Shown: in pieces, positions 36,039-46,586 of the stretch
Numbering within the stretch: the first letter of the stretch is position 1
Layout of the letters: the number at the start of each line of letters is the position of its first letter
DNA from: Acidisoma sp. PAMC 29798
Lineage (GTDB): Bacteria; Pseudomonadota; Alphaproteobacteria; Acetobacterales; Acetobacteraceae
Direction: 5' to 3'
NCBI RefSeq assembly: GCF_030252425.1
Contig: NZ_CP126994.1
Location: 558,001-622,000 of the forward strand
DNA length: 64,000 nucleotides
The notes under the pieces: generated by a model
Database searches by the model: none
The model's input: the letters and a program-made list of their open reading frames with translations, nothing else
Told to the model about the DNA's origin: nothing
Translations under genes and position numbers: made by a program

Positions 36039-37037
36039 ATGCAGCCTGTGACCACCGAAGACGTATCTCTCCCGCGCCGGTCCCGTGGCGGCAACGCGCT
36101 GCGGCGCGTCATGCAGCAGTCGGGCATCGTGCTCGTCTTCCTCATCCTCGTCGTGCTGTTGGCCGTTCTGGTGCCGGACTTCATGACGCGCGGCAATGTC
36201 GTGGGTCTGCTGCTGTCCGTCACGCTCACCGGCACCATCGCCGCGACCATGATGCTGGTGCTGGCCTTGGGGGAGGTCGATCTGTCGGTCGCCTCCACCG
36301 TCGCCTTTGCCGGTGTCGTCGCCTCGGTGGCAGCGGATTCACTGGGCGCCCCACTCGGTATCCTCATCGGCGTGCTGGCGGGTGGCGCGGTCGGCTTCTG
36401 CAACGGCGTCGTGGTCGCGAAGTTCGGCGTCAACTCCCTCATCGCCACGCTGGCGGCGATGGAGATCGTGCGCGGTCTCGCCTACATCACCTCGGGCGGC
36501 GATGCGGTGATGATTTTGGCGCCCGGCTTCTTCAGCCTCGCTTCCTATTCCTTCCTCGGCCTATCCGCGCCGGTTTGGGTCATGTTCGCCTGCTTCGTCG
36601 TGTTCGGCATCGTGCTGAACTACACGGTGTTCGGTCGAGACGTCTTGGCGATCGGCGGCAATGTGGAGGCCGCGCGTCTCGCCGGCCTGCCTGTCGATCG
36701 CATTCGTATCCTCGTCTTCGTTTTGCAGGGCCTGCTCGCCGGTTTCGCGGGCACGCTGCTCGCGTCGCGCATGGGCTTGGGCGATCCGAAGACCTCGATC
36801 GGCCTGGAACTCGGCGTCATTTCCGCTTGCGTCCTGGGCGGTGTGTCACTCTCAGGCGGCATCGCGAGCATATCGGGCGTCGTCGTCGGCGTGCTGATCA
36901 TGGGCTGCGTGCAGGACGCGATGGGATTGCTGAACGTGCCCACCTTCTACCAATACCTCGTGCGCGGTGGCATTCTGCTGCTCGCGGTTTTGTTCGATCG
37001 CTGGAAGACGGGGCGCGCCGCTTCCGTCATTCGATAA
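36039..37037 (+). CDS. araH: L-arabinose ABC transporter permease, AraH-like
   Basis: The 332-residue inner-membrane protein of the BPD_transp_2 family has LALGEVDLSVASTVAFAGVV and a coupling loop AIGGNVEAARLAGLP. A single permease gene follows araG, so it should work as a homodimer. It begins 30 bases after araG and is followed 44 bases later by the dehydratase gene, fitting one operon. Confidence 0.92.
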   Translation: MQPVTTEDVSLPRRSRGGNALRRVMQQSGIVLVFLILVVLLAVLVPDFMTRGNVVGLLLSVTLTGTIAATMMLVLALGEVDLSVASTVAFAGVVASVAADSLGAPLGILIGVLAGGAVGFCNGVVVAKFGVNSLIATLAAMEIVRGLAYITSGGDAVMILAPGFFSLASYSFLGLSAPVWVMFACFVVFGIVLNYTVFGRDVLAIGGNVEAARLAGLPVDRIRILVFVLQGLLAGFAGTLLASRMGLGDPKTSIGLELGVISACVLGGVSLSGGIASISGVVVGVLIMGCVQDAMGLLNVPTFYQYLVRGGILLLAVLFDRWKTGRAASVIR

Positions 37038-37081
37038 AGCAGAGCCGAACTACCCCTGAACGAGACGATGGAGCCCCTATC

Positions 37082-38008
37082 ATGACTGAGGTCACGCGCC
37101 GCTACACGGGCATCTTCCCGGTGGTGCCCACCACCTTTGACGAATTCGGCGGCCTCGATCTGCCGAGCCAGCTGCGCTGTGTCGATTTCATGATCGATTG
37201 CGGGTCGGACGGGCTGTGCATCCTCGCCAATTTCTCCGAGCAGTTCGTGCTGTCGGATGAGGAGCGGGAGACGCTGACCACCGCCATCCTCAAACATGTC
37301 GCGGGCCGGGTGCCGGTCATCGTCACCACCACGCATTACAGCTCGCGCATCTGCGCCGAGCGCAGCAAGCGCGCGCAGGACCAGGGCGCGGCCATGGTCA
37401 TGATCATGCCGCCCTATCATGGCGCGACCTTCCGCGTGGGCGAACTCGGCATCTTCGACTTCTTCCGGGCAGTGTCCGACGCGATCGAGATTCCGATCAT
37501 GATTCAGGATGCGCCGGCCGCCGGCACGCCGCTTTCGGCGCCGTTCCTGGCGCGCATGGCGAAGGAGATCGCCCAGGTTTCCTATTTCAAGATCGAGACG
37601 GCGAATGCCGCGCAGAAGCTGCGCGACCTCATCCGCCTCGGCGGGGACGCTATCGAAGGTCCGTGGGACGGGGAGGAGGCGATCACCCTTCTCGCCGATC
37701 TCGATGCCGGCGCCACCGGGTCGATGACCGCCGGCGCCTATGCCGACGGTCTCCGGCCGATTGTCCATGCCCACCTGGCGGGGGACCGCGAAGCGGCGGT
37801 CGAAGGCTATGGCCGCTGGCTGCCGCTGATCAATTACGAGAACCGCCAATGCGGGCTGCTCGCCTGCAAGGCGCTGATGAAGGAGGGTGGCGTCATCGCC
37901 TGTGAGGCGCCCCGTCATCCGATCCTGCCCATGTCGCCCGAAACGCGGGCAGGGCTGTTGGATACGGCGCGGCGCCTGGACCCCCTGGTTCTGCGCTGGG
38001 GCAAATAG
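37082..38008 (+). CDS. 2-keto-3-deoxy-L-arabonate dehydratase (DapA family)
   Basis: The 308-residue DHDPS/NAL-family enzyme has its Schiff-base lysine at Lys170 (SYFKIET) and the family segment [13 protein letters not shown] near the start. In the non-phosphorylative arabinose pathway (described in Azospirillum) this enzyme turns 2-keto-3-deoxy-L-arabonate into 2-oxoglutarate semialdehyde. The assignment rests on the gene order: ara transporter, this gene, semialdehyde dehydrogenase. A keto-deoxy-glucarate or other sugar acid substrate cannot be excluded. The start is ATG 37082; longer frames are araH shadow. Confidence 0.85.
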   Translation: MTEVTRRYTGIFPVVPTTFDEFGGLDLPSQLRCVDFMIDCGSDGLCILANFSEQFVLSDEERETLTTAILKHVAGRVPVIVTTTHYSSRICAERSKRAQDQGAAMVMIMPPYHGATFRVGELGIFDFFRAVSDAIEIPIMIQDAPAAGTPLSAPFLARMAKEIAQVSYFKIETANAAQKLRDLIRLGGDAIEGPWDGEEAITLLADLDAGATGSMTAGAYADGLRPIVHAHLAGDREAAVEGYGRWLPLINYENRQCGLLACKALMKEGGVIACEAPRHPILPMSPETRAGLLDTARRLDPLVLRWGK

Positions 38009-38045
38009 GCCTATACGCCTGCGACGAAGAACGGAGACTGCAGTC

Positions 38046-39623
38046 ATGGATATTCGCGGCGAAATGCTGATCGGCGGGCGCGCCGTGCCCGGCCCGGAAC
38101 AAGGCTTCGAGGGCTATGACGCCGCGACCGGCGCGGTGCTGGCGCCACGCTTCGGTGGCGCCGGCAAGGATGAGGTCGAGGAAGCCTGCGCCCTGGCGCA
38201 TGAGGCTTTCCCGACCTATCGCGCCACCAGCCCGGAAGCCCGCGCGAAGTTTCTCGAAACCGTCGCCGAGAAGATCGCGGCCCTGGGCGATGCCCTCACG
38301 GATCGCGCCTGCGCCGAAACAGGCCTGCCGCGCCCCCGGATCGAGGGCGAGCGGGGCCGCACCGTCGGCCAGCTTCGCCTGTTCGCGGCCGAACTGCGGG
38401 ACGGCGGCTGGCAGGAAGCGCGTATCGACCCCGCCATGCCGGATCGCGCGCCGCTTCCGCGCCCCGATCTGCGCCTCCGCAACGTGCCCCTCGGCCCGGT
38501 CGCGGTCTTCGGTGCCAGCAACTTTCCGCTCGCCTTCTCCGTCGCGGGCGGTGACACGGCTTCTGCGCTCGCTGCCGGCTGCCCGGTCGTCGTGAAGGGC
38601 CATCCTGCCCACCCCGGCACGTCGGAAATGGTCGGCCGCGCCATTCAGGCGGCGGTTGCCGAATGCGACCTGCCCGAGGGCGTCTTCTCCCTACTGTTCG
38701 GCGTCGGTGACTGGCTGGGCGGCGCGCTTGTGCGTGACGCCCGCATCAAGGCGGTCGGTTTCACCGGATCGCGGGCCGGTGGGCTGGCTCTGGCGGCCAT
38801 CGCAGCCGCCCGGCGCGAGCCTATTCCGGTCTATGCGGAAATGAGCAGCATCAACCCTGTCATCCTTCTGCCGGGCGCGCTCGCCGCCAATGGCGCGGCC
38901 TTGGGTAAGGCCTTCATCGGCTCGCTGACCATGGGTGCCGGTCAGTTCTGCACGAACCCCGGCCTGCTATTGGCCTCGCCCGGCGCCGGCCTCGATGCCT
39001 TCGTGGGCGCCGCCGGCGGTGCGATCCAGGAGGCGGCGGCGGGCGTGATGCTGCATAAGGGCATCCTCGCCGCCTATGAGAAGGGCGTGTCTCATCTGGA
39101 GCAGACGCCGGGGGTCGAACCCCTCGGCGCCGGCAAAACGGCCGAGGGTCGCGCGGGCGCGGTGTTCTTCGGCACCGATGCCAAGACCTTCACCAAGACG
39201 CCGCATCTGTCGGAGGAGGTTTTTGGCTCGGCCGGCCTGCTCGTGAAATACAGTGATTTCGACGGCCTGCTGTCCCTGCTGGACAGTCTGGAGGGTCAGC
39301 TCACCATCACCGTCCATATGACGGATGAGGACAAGTCGCTGTTGTCTGAGCTGCTGCCGGTGTTGGAGGAGAAGGCCGGCCGCATTCTGATCAACGGCTG
39401 GCCGACGGGCGTGGAAGTGGCTCATGCCATGGTCCATGGCGGGCCGTTCCCGGCGACCTCCGACAGTCGCACGACCTCGGTCGGCACGCTCGCCATTCGT
39501 CGGTTCCTGCGGCCGGTCTGCTACCAGAACGTGCCCGAAGGCCTGCTGCCGGATGCTTTGCGCGATTCCAATCCGCAGGGTCTATGGCGCCGGATCGACG
39601 GCAAGATGGTCGCGCCGAAGTAG
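38046..39623 (+). CDS. 2-oxoglutarate semialdehyde dehydrogenase
   Basis: The 525-residue aldehyde dehydrogenase has the nucleophile Cys302 in [10 protein letters not shown], the acidic site residue in YAEMSSINP and the NAD loop [10 protein letters not shown]. It fits the long KGSADH type that oxidises 2-oxoglutarate semialdehyde to 2-oxoglutarate, feeding the TCA cycle. It follows the dehydratase by 37 bases. Together they give the last two steps of arabinose (or another sugar acid) oxidation. Confidence 0.9.
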   Translation: MDIRGEMLIGGRAVPGPEQGFEGYDAATGAVLAPRFGGAGKDEVEEACALAHEAFPTYRATSPEARAKFLETVAEKIAALGDALTDRACAETGLPRPRIEGERGRTVGQLRLFAAELRDGGWQEARIDPAMPDRAPLPRPDLRLRNVPLGPVAVFGASNFPLAFSVAGGDTASALAAGCPVVVKGHPAHPGTSEMVGRAIQAAVAECDLPEGVFSLLFGVGDWLGGALVRDARIKAVGFTGSRAGGLALAAIAAARREPIPVYAEMSSINPVILLPGALAANGAALGKAFIGSLTMGAGQFCTNPGLLLASPGAGLDAFVGAAGGAIQEAAAGVMLHKGILAAYEKGVSHLEQTPGVEPLGAGKTAEGRAGAVFFGTDAKTFTKTPHLSEEVFGSAGLLVKYSDFDGLLSLLDSLEGQLTITVHMTDEDKSLLSELLPVLEEKAGRILINGWPTGVEVAHAMVHGGPFPATSDSRTTSVGTLAIRRFLRPVCYQNVPEGLLPDALRDSNPQGLWRRIDGKMVAPK

Positions 39624-39636
39624 TTCACGCCACCAT

Positions 39637-39730
39637 CGTCATCCTCGGCGAAGGCCGAGGATCCACGGCTTCCTTCGTGATGCTCCACCGGAGCAAGTCG
39701 TGGATGGTCGGCCTTCGCCGACCATGACGG
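39637..39730. repeat. Palindromic repeat pair, family 2
   Basis: The left part CGTCATCCTCGGCGAAGGCC leads to CCGAGGATCCACGG. The right part CGTGGATGGTCGGCCTTCGC continues to CGACCATGACGG. Each half is a hairpin and the two halves are mutually complementary in part (CCACGG...CGTGG). It lies between the converging dehydrogenase and cbpM genes and probably ends both transcripts. Confidence 0.65.
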
Positions 39731-39734
39731 GTGG

Positions 39735-40046
39735 CTATCCCGCCGACACATCCCCCGCGATGCGCGCGCGGATATCCGGCGGGATCGCCGTCGCAAGCCG
39801 GCGCATCTGCCGCCGCGTCTCGTAAAGCTGGTCGAGCAGCGACAGCACCACGGGTAAGGCCACCTCATCCACGCCCAGATCGTCCCGCAATTCCACGATC
39901 AGCCGCAAACGCGCGACGTCGATGTCATCGAAACGATAGTGGCCGGGCTCGCCGTCCGGCCGCACCCAGGCATTATCGATCCACCGCCGCAAATCCTCAG
40001 GCTGCACGCCACTGACGGTGCGGGTCACCATTTCGATCGTGATCAT
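39735..40046 (-). CDS. cbpM: Chaperone modulator CbpM-like protein
   Basis: The 103-residue protein has a MerR-like helix-turn-helix ([19 protein letters not shown]) and a C-terminal helix ([21 protein letters not shown]). CbpM binds the J domain of CbpA and inhibits it. ATG 40046 overlaps the stop of the upstream cbpA gene (ATGA), so the pair is translationally coupled. An extended frame to 40097 lies inside cbpA and is ignored. Confidence 0.85.
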   Translation of the reverse strand: MITIEMVTRTVSGVQPEDLRRWIDNAWVRPDGEPGHYRFDDIDVARLRLIVELRDDLGVDEVALPVVLSLLDQLYETRRQMRRLATAIPPDIRARIAGDVSAG

Positions 40047-40960
40047 GACGGCTCCATCATGCCCGCGCGGGGGTCGAAGCTGTGTTGGGTGGACCATTCG
40101 CGCAGGAAGGTTTCGAGCGCCTCATCGGCATCGATCAGCACCACCTTCAGCGTGATGTATTCGTCGCCGGCCTGCGCGCCGCCATGCGCCGGCACGCCAC
40201 GCCCGCGCAGCCGTAGCACGGCGCCGGTGTCGGAATGCTTTGGGATCGTCATGGCTACGGCACCCGTGGGCGTCGGCACCGAAATCTTGCCGCCGAGCAC
40301 GGCCTCGGACAGGCTCACCGGCAGATCAAGATGGATGTCACGTCCCTCCCGCCGGAAGAAGCGGTGCGGGTTGATGTGAATTTCGATCAGCGCATCCCCG
40401 GCAGGGCCCCCGTTGCGGCCTGGGTTGCCCTTGCCCTTGAGGCGCATGGTCTGCCCCTCCTCAATGCCGGGGGGAATCTTCACGTCCAGGCTCTTGCCGT
40501 CCGGCAGCGTAATGCGCTTCGTGGTGCCGGCAACCGCATCCAGAAAATCGATCGTCAGCGTATAGCCCGCGTCGCGGCCCCGCCGGGGTGCATTGCTGGC
40601 GGCCTCGCGCTGCGCGAACAGATCCTCGAACAAATCGCCGAAATCCCCCTCCGGCATCTCCGCCCCCTGGCGATACCGGCCGCCCCGCTCACCCTCCGCA
40701 TAGCCGCGATAGGATGGCCGTTCGGGCCGTGCCTCCCCGCTGGCATCGATCTCCCCGCGATCATATTTCGCGCGCTTTTCGGTGTCGCTCAGGATGTCAT
40801 AGGCCGAGGCGACCGCCTTGAAGCGATCCTCCGCCACCTTATTGCCGGGGTTGAGGTCAGGATGATGCTGCTTCGCCAAGCGCCGATAGGCTGTGCGGAT
40901 GTCATCCGCCTTGGCATCGCGCGGCACCCCGAGGGTTTGATAGAGATCCGTCGTCGCCAT
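40043..40960 (-). CDS. cbpA: CbpA-type DnaJ co-chaperone
   Basis: The 305-residue protein has an N-terminal J domain ([10 protein letters not shown] with HPD), a Gly-poor linker and two C-terminal beta domains ([31 protein letters not shown]). It lacks the zinc-finger cysteines of DnaJ, as CbpA does. ATG 40960 is preferred over 40966 because AAGGA stands 6 bases before it. It works with DnaK and is modulated by CbpM. Confidence 0.9.
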   Translation of the reverse strand: MATTDLYQTLGVPRDAKADDIRTAYRRLAKQHHPDLNPGNKVAEDRFKAVASAYDILSDTEKRAKYDRGEIDASGEARPERPSYRGYAEGERGGRYRQGAEMPEGDFGDLFEDLFAQREAASNAPRRGRDAGYTLTIDFLDAVAGTTKRITLPDGKSLDVKIPPGIEEGQTMRLKGKGNPGRNGGPAGDALIEIHINPHRFFRREGRDIHLDLPVSLSEAVLGGKISVPTPTGAVAMTIPKHSDTGAVLRLRGRGVPAHGGAQAGDEYITLKVVLIDADEALETFLREWSTQHSFDPRAGMMEPS

Positions 40961-41125
40961 GTGCATTCCTTAGCCAGTGCCCAAAACTATCAGGCGGACG
41001 GATCCATCGCCACCCTCGGGCACCGGGGCGACAATGTCACAGGATCGTCGCGCTCGGTTGACCTCGATCAAGCCGGCCGCCCCCACCTAGGTGATACACA
41101 GGCGCTGTCTTTGAAGGAGTCATTG

Positions 41126-42313
41126 ATGCCGGACGCCATCCTGATCCTCAATGCCGGCTCCTCCAGCCTGAAATTCGCGCTCTTTGAAATCGCTGAGGAG
41201 ACGCCGGCCAAGGGCATCGCGCGCGGCGCGATCGATGGCATCGGCACCGCGCCTCATTTTGTGGCGCACAACACCCAGGGCGCGGTTATCGGCGACGAAC
41301 ATTGGGATGCCGGCCAGGACCACGAGGCGCTGATCGGCGGCTTGCTCGACTGGGCCGAGGGTCATCTCGGCAAGGACACCCTCGTCGCCGCCGGCCATCG
41401 CGTGGTCCATGGCGGGCGGGACTTCACCGCGCCCGTTCGCATCGATGATGCGGTGCTGACGGCGCTGACGGCCCTGACCCCGCTCGCCCCTTTGCATCAG
41501 CCGCATAGCCTTTCGCCGGTGCGCGCCATTATGGCCGCCCGGCCCGGACTGCCGCAGGTGGCGTGCTTCGACACCGCCTTCCATCACGCCATGCCGGCCG
41601 TCGCCGCTCGCTACGCGCTTCCCCGCGCCTATGAGGATGAGGGCGTTCGCCGCTACGGCTTCCACGGCCTGTCCTATGAGTTCATCGAGCGTCAGTTGCG
41701 GGAGACGGCGCCCGAACTGGCCCAGGGCCGCGTCATCGTCGCGCATCTCGGCAATGGCGCTAGCCTCTGCGCCATGTCTAACGGCCGCAGCCTGGACACC
41801 ACCATGGGCTTTACGGCCCTCGACGGCTTGATGATGGGCACGCGCTGCGGCGCGATCGACCCCGGCATCCTGCTCTATATGTTGCAGGAGAAGCGGCTGG
41901 ACGCCGACGCGATTGAGGACATCCTGTATCGCAAATCCGGCTTGCTCGGCGTCTCCGGTATCTCCGCCGATATGCGGGAACTGGCCGAGAGCGCCGACCC
42001 CCACGCGCGGGAAGCGGTGGAGTTGTTCGTCTACATAATCGCACGGGAAGCCGCCGCTCTCGTTTCCTCCCTTGGTGGGCTGGACGGGCTGGTGTTTACC
42101 GCCGGTATTGGGGAGCACACGCCCGCCATCCGTCAGGCGATCTGCAAGCGGCTAGAATGGCTCGGCGTCATCCTCGATCCCATTGCCAACGAGGCGCATG
42201 CGACCCGCATCAGCACGGCTGAAAGCAGCGTCGAAGTGCGGGTCATTCCGACCGATGAGGAGGCGATGATCCTCCGTCATACGATTGAGACTTTGAAGTT
42301 AGGAACAGTCTGA
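41126..42313 (+). CDS. ackA: Acetate kinase
   Basis: The 395-residue enzyme carries the acetokinase signatures LNAGSSSLKF at the N-terminus and GYRVVHGG-like HRVVHGG, then CFDTAFHHAMP, RRYGFHGLS and HLGNGASLCA. It converts acetyl phosphate and ADP to acetate and ATP. The start is ATG 41126 with GAAGGAG before it. The stop codon is directly followed by the phosphoketolase ATG, so both enzymes are made together: phosphoketolase makes acetyl phosphate that AckA uses. Confidence 0.96.
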   Translation: MPDAILILNAGSSSLKFALFEIAEETPAKGIARGAIDGIGTAPHFVAHNTQGAVIGDEHWDAGQDHEALIGGLLDWAEGHLGKDTLVAAGHRVVHGGRDFTAPVRIDDAVLTALTALTPLAPLHQPHSLSPVRAIMAARPGLPQVACFDTAFHHAMPAVAARYALPRAYEDEGVRRYGFHGLSYEFIERQLRETAPELAQGRVIVAHLGNGASLCAMSNGRSLDTTMGFTALDGLMMGTRCGAIDPGILLYMLQEKRLDADAIEDILYRKSGLLGVSGISADMRELAESADPHAREAVELFVYIIAREAAALVSSLGGLDGLVFTAGIGEHTPAIRQAICKRLEWLGVILDPIANEAHATRISTAESSVEVRVIPTDEEAMILRHTIETLKLGTV

Positions 42314-44725
42314 ATGAATAGCATGAGCAAGACCGGCATGGATAATCGCCCGGTCGAAACAGTCGACGGCCCGCTTTCGCCTGAACTCGTGGCGACGATG
42401 AACAAGTGGTGGCGTATCGCCAATTACCTGTCCGTCGGCCAGATCTACCTGCTCGACAATCCGCTGCTGCGCACGCCACTGGTGAAGGAGGATGTGAAGC
42501 CGCGTCTACTCGGCCATTGGGGCACGACGGCGGGATTGAACTTCCTCTATCTCCACCTCAATCGCATCATTCGCGCGCGGGACGTGTCGGTGCTCTTCGT
42601 CGCGGGTCCCGGCCATGGCGCACCCGGCGTTGTTGCCAGCACCTGGCTCGATGGAACCTATAGCGAAATCTATCCCGCCGTGTCCCGCGATACGGACGGT
42701 CTGCGTCACCTGTTCCGCCAATTCTCCTTCCCTGGCGGCATTCCAAGCCATGCGGCGCCCGACACCCCCGGCTCGATCCACGAAGGTGGCGAACTCGGCT
42801 ATTCCATCTCTCATGCCTATGGCGCGGCCTTCGACAATCCTGACCTGATCGTCGCCTGCGTCGTGGGTGACGGCGAGGCCGAGACCGGCCCTCTCGCGAC
42901 ATCCTGGCATAGCAACAAGTTCCTCAATCCCGTCAGCGATGGCGCGGTGCTGCCGATTCTTCATCTGAACGGCTACAAGATCGCCAACCCGACCGTGCTC
43001 GCGCGGATTCCACATGCCGAGCTGGAGTCACTCATGCGCGGCTATGGCTATGACCCCATCTTCGTGGAAGGGCATGAGCCCGGCGCGATGCATCAGGCCA
43101 TGGCGGCGGCCTTCGACACGGCTTTCGACAAGATCGCGGCCATTCAAAAGGCGGCCCGCGAGGGTGGCGAAACCGCACGGCCCTGCTGGCCGATGATCGT
43201 CATGAAGAGCCCCAAGGGCTGGACCGGCCCCAAGACCGTGGACGGCAAACCCGCAGAGGGCAACTGGCGTTCGCATCAGGTGCCCTTCGCGAATATGGAC
43301 AAGCCGGGTCACCTCGAACTTCTCGGGGACTGGATGCACAGCTATCACGTTGAGGAGTTGTTCGACGAAAAGGGCGACATCCTTCCCGAGATCGCGGCCC
43401 TGGCGCCGATTGGCGAACGCCGCATGAGCGCCAATCCCCATGCCAATGGCGGCGTGCTCAAACGCCCGCTGCGGATGCCGGATTATACAAAATACGCCGT
43501 CGATGTGCCCGCGCCAGGCCAGGTGGAGGGTGAGGCGACGAAGGTGATGGGCGTCTTTTTGCGGGACGTTATGGCCGCGAACGCCGAGTCACGGAACTTC
43601 CGGGTCTGGTCACCGGATGAGAACAATTCCAACCGTCTCGACGCTGTGCTCGAAGTCACCAACCGCGCCTGGGACGCCGAGACCGTTGCGGATGACGATC
43701 GTCTTGCGGCCGACGGACGGGTGATGGAGATTCTCAGTGAGCATACCTGCCAGGGTTGGCTGGAAGGCTATTTGCTCACCGGCCGGCACGGGCTGTTTTC
43801 CTGCTACGAAGCCTTCATCCACCTCGTCGATTCCATGGTCAACCAGCATGCGAAATGGCTGAAATCCTCGCGTGAAATCCCCTGGCGTCGCCCGATCGCT
43901 TCGATGAACTACCTGTTGACCTCGCATGTCTGGCGCCAGGATCACAACGGCTTCAGCCATCAGGATCCGGGCTTCATCGACCATATCATCAACAAGAAGG
44001 CCGATGTCGCGCGCGTCTATCTGCCGCCAGATGCCAATACGCTGTTGTGGGTGACCGATCATTGCCTGCGCAGCTTCGACCGCATCAATGTCATCGTGGC
44101 CGGCAAGCAGCCGGAGGCGCAGTGGCTAAGCATGGATGCCGCGATCAAGCATTGCAGCCAGGGCATCGGCATTTGGGAATGGGCGAGTAACGACAAGGAC
44201 GGCGAGCCGGACGTCGTTTTGGCCTGTTGTGGCGACGTGCCGACGATCGAAGTGCTCGCGACCGTCACGCTGCTGCGCGAATACCTTCCGCAGTTGAAAG
44301 TGCGGGTGATCAACGTCGTCGATCTCATGACGCTGCAACCCAAGGCGCAGCACCCACACGGGCTTTCGGACGCGGATTTCAACGCCCTGTTCACGGCGGA
44401 CAAGCCCGTGCTGTTCGCCTTCCACGGCTACCCGGCGGTGATCCATCGTCTGGTCTACAAGCGCCCCAACCACAGCAACATCCATGTGCGCGGCTTCATC
44501 GAAGAGGGAACCACCACGACCCCCTTCGACATGGTGGTGCGCAATCTGCTCGACCGGTTTCACTTGTTTGACGATGTCATCAACAACGTGCCGAGCCTGG
44601 GCGCCAAGGCCGTCTATGCCAAGCAGGCGATCCGCGACAAGTTGGTCGAGCACGGCCGCTACATCGTGGCCCATGGCAAGGACATGCCGGAAGTCGCGGA
44701 TTGGAAGTGGGAGCCGGCGGAGTAG
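42314..44725 (+). CDS. xfp: Xylulose-5-phosphate/fructose-6-phosphate phosphoketolase
   Basis: The 803-residue thiamine diphosphate enzyme splits xylulose 5-phosphate (or fructose 6-phosphate) into acetyl phosphate and glyceraldehyde 3-phosphate (or erythrose 4-phosphate). Marks are [64 protein letters not shown] and [12 protein letters not shown]. Length is normal. The start is ATG 42314; ATG 42323 (MSKTGMDN) is a nearby alternative. It is coupled to ackA. Confidence 0.96.
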   Translation: MNSMSKTGMDNRPVETVDGPLSPELVATMNKWWRIANYLSVGQIYLLDNPLLRTPLVKEDVKPRLLGHWGTTAGLNFLYLHLNRIIRARDVSVLFVAGPGHGAPGVVASTWLDGTYSEIYPAVSRDTDGLRHLFRQFSFPGGIPSHAAPDTPGSIHEGGELGYSISHAYGAAFDNPDLIVACVVGDGEAETGPLATSWHSNKFLNPVSDGAVLPILHLNGYKIANPTVLARIPHAELESLMRGYGYDPIFVEGHEPGAMHQAMAAAFDTAFDKIAAIQKAAREGGETARPCWPMIVMKSPKGWTGPKTVDGKPAEGNWRSHQVPFANMDKPGHLELLGDWMHSYHVEELFDEKGDILPEIAALAPIGERRMSANPHANGGVLKRPLRMPDYTKYAVDVPAPGQVEGEATKVMGVFLRDVMAANAESRNFRVWSPDENNSNRLDAVLEVTNRAWDAETVADDDRLAADGRVMEILSEHTCQGWLEGYLLTGRHGLFSCYEAFIHLVDSMVNQHAKWLKSSREIPWRRPIASMNYLLTSHVWRQDHNGFSHQDPGFIDHIINKKADVARVYLPPDANTLLWVTDHCLRSFDRINVIVAGKQPEAQWLSMDAAIKHCSQGIGIWEWASNDKDGEPDVVLACCGDVPTIEVLATVTLLREYLPQLKVRVINVVDLMTLQPKAQHPHGLSDADFNALFTADKPVLFAFHGYPAVIHRLVYKRPNHSNIHVRGFIEEGTTTTPFDMVVRNLLDRFHLFDDVINNVPSLGAKAVYAKQAIRDKLVEHGRYIVAHGKDMPEVADWKWEPAE

Positions 44726-44747
44726 GCACCGCACATCATCGCGCATC

Positions 44748-44777
44748 GTAGGGCGGATAAGCGCAGCGTCATCCGCC
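44748..44777. repeat. Palindromic intergenic repeat, family 1, single arm
   Basis: The unit GTAGGGCGGATAAGCGCAGC plus GTCATCCGCC lies between the converging phosphoketolase and GntR genes. It is self-complementary (GGCGGAT/ATCCGCC) and could end both transcripts. Confidence 0.65.
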
Positions 44778-44791
44778 AACGAGCCTCGTTG

Positions 44792-45526
44792 CTAACCACC
44801 CGCTTGCGGTGAGGAGAACAACAAGCGGCTGCGTTGGAGATGCATGCGCATCGCCTCCGCGGCCGCTTCCTCGTCATGGGCAATGATCGCGTCGAGGATC
44901 AGCCGATGTTCCTCCAGCGTGATATGCTCATGGCCTTTCCAATGCAGCGCACTCGCATGGAACATGCTGAGCCAATGCAGCATGCCGTGACTGACGGCTT
45001 CGAGCACGGCATTGCGTGTCACCGCCGCGATGGTGGTGTGAAACTCCATATCCGCCACGACGAAGCGGCCGGCGTCATGCGTCAGATGCGCGGCCTGCCG
45101 CGCGAGAGCTGCCTCCAGCAATGTAATGTCGGCGGCTTCGGCTTTCTTTGCGGCCTCCCGCACCATGCCGATTTCAAAAAACACCCGCGCTTCCTGCAGT
45201 TGCGTCAGGGACTCCGGCTGCGTTGCCAGCACATGCCGCGCGGCGTGGTCGATCTGGCGAATGACATCCGCGACCGTGGGCTGAACCACGCGCGCCCGCT
45301 CGCCATGAGTGATGGCGATCAGCCCGAGCTTCTCCAACCGCTGCATCGCCTCCCGTATCGCCGGGCGACCGACGCCATAGGCAGTCATCAGCTCGCGCTC
45401 GGAGGGGATTTGTGAGTCGGGCGCGAAACCGCCGGTTTCGATTTGCTTGAGCAGGCGATCGAAAACCTCGTCGGAGAGCTTGCGCCGCGCGATCGGTAGC
45501 ACGGCCATGGCGTCAGGTTTCGCCAT
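44792..45526 (-). CDS. GntR-family (FadR/FCD) regulator of the apiose-type operon
   Basis: The 244-residue protein has a winged helix (QIPSERELMTAYGVGRPAIREAM in parts) and an FCD domain with acidic/His ligands (DMEFHTTIAAVTRN, EEHRLILDAI). It most resembles the NanR/LldR group. It is the last gene of the nine-gene minus-strand operon, 3 bases after the dehydrogenase gene, so it is probably the local repressor responding to an apiose-derived acid. Confidence 0.87.
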   Translation of the reverse strand: MAKPDAMAVLPIARRKLSDEVFDRLLKQIETGGFAPDSQIPSERELMTAYGVGRPAIREAMQRLEKLGLIAITHGERARVVQPTVADVIRQIDHAARHVLATQPESLTQLQEARVFFEIGMVREAAKKAEAADITLLEAALARQAAHLTHDAGRFVVADMEFHTTIAAVTRNAVLEAVSHGMLHWLSMFHASALHWKGHEHITLEEHRLILDAIIAHDEEAAAEAMRMHLQRSRLLFSSPQAGG

Positions 45527-45529
45527 CCT

Positions 45530-46585
45530 CTAGCCGGGCGGATACAGCGTGGCGGGCGCGACCACTGCGCCGCGTTCGGCGGACTCATACGCCGCCATCA
45601 CCAGGCCGTAGGTGCGGAGATTATCGGCACCGGAGGTTTCCGGCGGCATATCGCGCGCCCAGGCATCGATCCAATGGCGCTGCAGGTTAAGCACACTTTC
45701 CTGCAGCACATGCCAAGGTTTCGTGGTCCATGGCGGCGTTTCAGGCTCGACTGAATAGACGTCGACCTTGCCCTGCGCCGTCACCCGCATGCAATACCCT
45801 TCCATCAGTTCGACAGTGCCGAGATCACCCTCAATGCGCAGCAGTGTTTGCGGAAAGGGATCGGGCAGGCGGCGGCTGGCATAGCTGCAATCGACGATGC
45901 TGGTCGCACCATCCTCATGGCGGATGATCATTGACGCCACATCTTCCCCGACGATGGCGGGATTCACGCTCTGCGTGGTGCAATAGAGGGTCTCGGCCTC
46001 GCCCATGATCGTGCGGCAGATGTCGAGGATATGAATGCCGAGATCGATGAGGATGAAGCGCTTTTCGGTGGCAAGATAGGGCTGTCCGGAAAACACGTCA
46101 TAGCCGCTGCGGAAGGAGACATGGGCGAAATGCGGCGTGCCGATGCGGCCATCGGCCACCAGCTTGCGCGCCGCCATGACGGGTGTCTGGAAACGGAAAT
46201 TCTCATGCACCATCAGGCGCACACCGGCCGCCTTACAGGTCTCTACGATTGCAATGCACTCCGCCCAGTTCGGGGCCAGGGGCTTTTGCACGATGACATG
46301 TACGCCCTTCGCCGCCGCCTGGCCGACAAGATCGCGATGCGTCTGCATCGTGGTCGCGATATCGACGAAATCGAGCTGCTCGGCGGCAAACATGGCGGCG
46401 GCATCGGTATAGGCGCGCGCAACGCCGAACTGCGCCTTCGCCGCTTCCGCTTTTTCCGTGTCGCGGTCACAGACGGCGACGATCTCGACCTCGGGGATCA
46501 TCGACCAGGCATGCAGATGGTTCTGGGCAAAGAAACCGCAGCCAATGACAGCGGCGCGCAGTTTTGGTGCGGACATGGCGCTCAT
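45530..46585 (-). CDS. apsD: Gfo/Idh/MocA dehydrogenase, probable D-apiose dehydrogenase
   Basis: The 351-residue NAD(P)-dependent dehydrogenase has AVIGCGFFAQNHLHAW in the Rossmann domain, VQKPLAPNW (catalytic Lys of the EKP motif) and DLGIHILDI in the C-terminal domain. In the D-apiose route ApsD oxidises D-apiose to D-apionolactone and belongs to this family; the assignment here depends on the neighbours. GAGG 6 bases upstream of ATG 46585 favours it over ATG 46576. Confidence 0.78.
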   Translation of the reverse strand: MSAMSAPKLRAAVIGCGFFAQNHLHAWSMIPEVEIVAVCDRDTEKAEAAKAQFGVARAYTDAAAMFAAEQLDFVDIATTMQTHRDLVGQAAAKGVHVIVQKPLAPNWAECIAIVETCKAAGVRLMVHENFRFQTPVMAARKLVADGRIGTPHFAHVSFRSGYDVFSGQPYLATEKRFILIDLGIHILDICRTIMGEAETLYCTTQSVNPAIVGEDVASMIIRHEDGATSIVDCSYASRRLPDPFPQTLLRIEGDLGTVELMEGYCMRVTAQGKVDVYSVEPETPPWTTKPWHVLQESVLNLQRHWIDAWARDMPPETSGADNLRTYGLVMAAYESAERGAVVAPATLYPPG

Positions 46586-46586
46586 C

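Noticed and set aside
37082-39623. Weimberg D-xylose pathway as the assignment for the dehydratase/semialdehyde dehydrogenase pair
   Set aside because: The dehydratase belongs to the DapA family used for L-arabonate, whereas the xylose route usually uses a FAH-type XylX, and the adjacent transporter is AraFGH-like. It is kept as a lesser alternative.
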